Below are positions 6,135-6,666 of a DNA stretch of 6,666 nucleotides, in pieces; positions within the stretch are counted from its first letter, which is position 1, and each line of letters opens with the position of its first letter. Source of the DNA: an uncultured Oscillospiraceae bacterium (GTDB lineage Bacteria; Bacillota; Clostridia; Oscillospirales; Oscillospiraceae); NCBI GenBank assembly GCA_948616425.1, contig CAPGBJ010000088.1, forward strand, positions 1 to 6,666, in the 5' to 3' direction. Under the pieces are notes generated by a model that did not search any database, was not told the origin of the DNA, and saw nothing but the letters and a program-made list of their open reading frames with translations. The position numbers and the translations under genes were made by a program.

Positions 6135-6666
6135 TCAATAAATATACTTTACGCTGTAGTTCGTCCCATCACCGATATACTTCATGATGGAGTCACTGCC
6201 ATTGCTCGTGGAGGCGAACGTGGGATCCATCCGCTGCCAGGCGCTTCCATTGAAGAAGATGGCGCCCTCTACCCAGCCGTCCTCCTCCGACCAGACACTG
6301 ATCCAGGCGTGATAACCAGTCTTCCCATCGCCAATGGGGACATACCCCGTAATCAGCTTACAGGGGACACCCAAGCTGCGCAGCATACCAGTCATCAGGC
6401 CGGCATAGTCAAAGCAGATCCCCTTCTTGGCAGCCAACACGTCATCCAACACAGGGAGATAACCGCTCTGCACCGTGGCGGCCAACTGTTTATCATAGGT
6501 GAAGTTCTTCACCACATAGTCATAGACCACTTCCACCAGCTTCAGAGGATCAGTCTCGTCCCCAGCCAACTCTTTGGCTTTCTCCACAGTCTTGGGGGCA
6601 GACGCATAGTCCACATACTGATTGGGGCGCAGGAAGGGGGCAAACTCATCTGCGAGTGTCACCTTA
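6135..6666 (-). CDS. transglutaminase-like domain protein, C-terminal part (5' end outside window)
   Basis: Transglutaminase-core (papain-like) protein. The frame is open to the right edge, giving 177 complete codons. A GTG at 6660-6662 could in principle be a start, but the preceding codon is open, no ribosome binding site is visible, and such domains usually follow a signal peptide and extra N-terminal sequence, so I treat the gene as partial. Numbering from that GTG, the catalytic triad is Cys83 in GICFDYAGLM, His118 in YHAW and Asp146 in RMDPTF. The segment before it (VVYDYVVKNFTYD, 45-57) is the usual helix leading into the domain, and LRSLGVPCKLITGYVP (94-109) is the conserved core after the Cys. 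Bacterial members act as proteases or peptide-modifying enzymes, often at the cell surface; substrate and location are not visible here. It is separated from the pilus operon by a probable terminator, so co-transcription is unlikely. Confidence 0.87.
   Translation of the reverse strand, partial: KVTLADEFAPFLRPNQYVDYASAPKTVEKAKELAGDETDPLKLVEVVYDYVVKNFTYDKQLAATVQSGYLPVLDDVLAAKKGICFDYAGLMTGMLRSLGVPCKLITGYVPIGDGKTGYHAWISVWSEEDGWVEGAIFFNGSAWQRMDPTFASTSNGSDSIMKYIGDGTNYSVKYIY

Overview
The window looks like a chromosomal segment of a GC-rich gut-type Clostridia bacterium, most likely of the Oscillospiraceae (Flavonifractor/Lawsonibacter-like). This is inferred from strong AAGGAGG-type ribosome binding sites, tightly overlapping genes, GC-rich codon use in Firmicutes-type proteins, and the combination of a pilus-type operon with a DUF4860-like protein. 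No rRNA or marker gene is present, so the placement is only an inference. There are eight genes, two of them cut by the window edges. No tRNA, CRISPR array, insertion sequence or prophage gene was seen, and no gene-free stretch exceeds about 130 bases.

Layout. Positions 1-2165 (+ strand) hold the end of an uptake ABC transporter operon. It contains the C-terminal 360 residues of a fused, two-module FbpB-type permease, then a complete FbpC/PotA-type ATPase. The operon closes with a strong hairpin terminator at about 2177-2213. The solute-binding protein should lie to the left of the window. Ferric iron is the most likely substrate, but it is not proven here.

Positions 2218-6006 (- strand, read right to left) form one compact six-gene operon: a PilC/GspF-type platform protein, four small proteins with a single N-terminal membrane helix (107, 160, 142 and about 148 aa), and a PilT-type retraction ATPase. 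Junctions are a 6-base gap, two ATGA overlaps, a short overlap, and a 10-base gap containing the pilT ribosome binding site. This points to one transcript and translational coupling. The arrangement resembles the core of a type IV pilus or type II secretion machine (platform, pilins or pseudopilins, motor). However, the small proteins lack a normal prepilin peptidase site, and neither PilB nor a prepilin peptidase is encoded in the operon. This is the most interesting part of the window.

Positions 6007-6134 are an AT-rich gap with a 12-bp inverted repeat that probably terminates the gene to its right. A candidate promoter for the pilus operon overlaps it. Positions 6135-6666 (- strand) hold the C-terminal part of a transglutaminase-like cysteine protein with its Cys-His-Asp triad intact; its N-terminus is outside the window.
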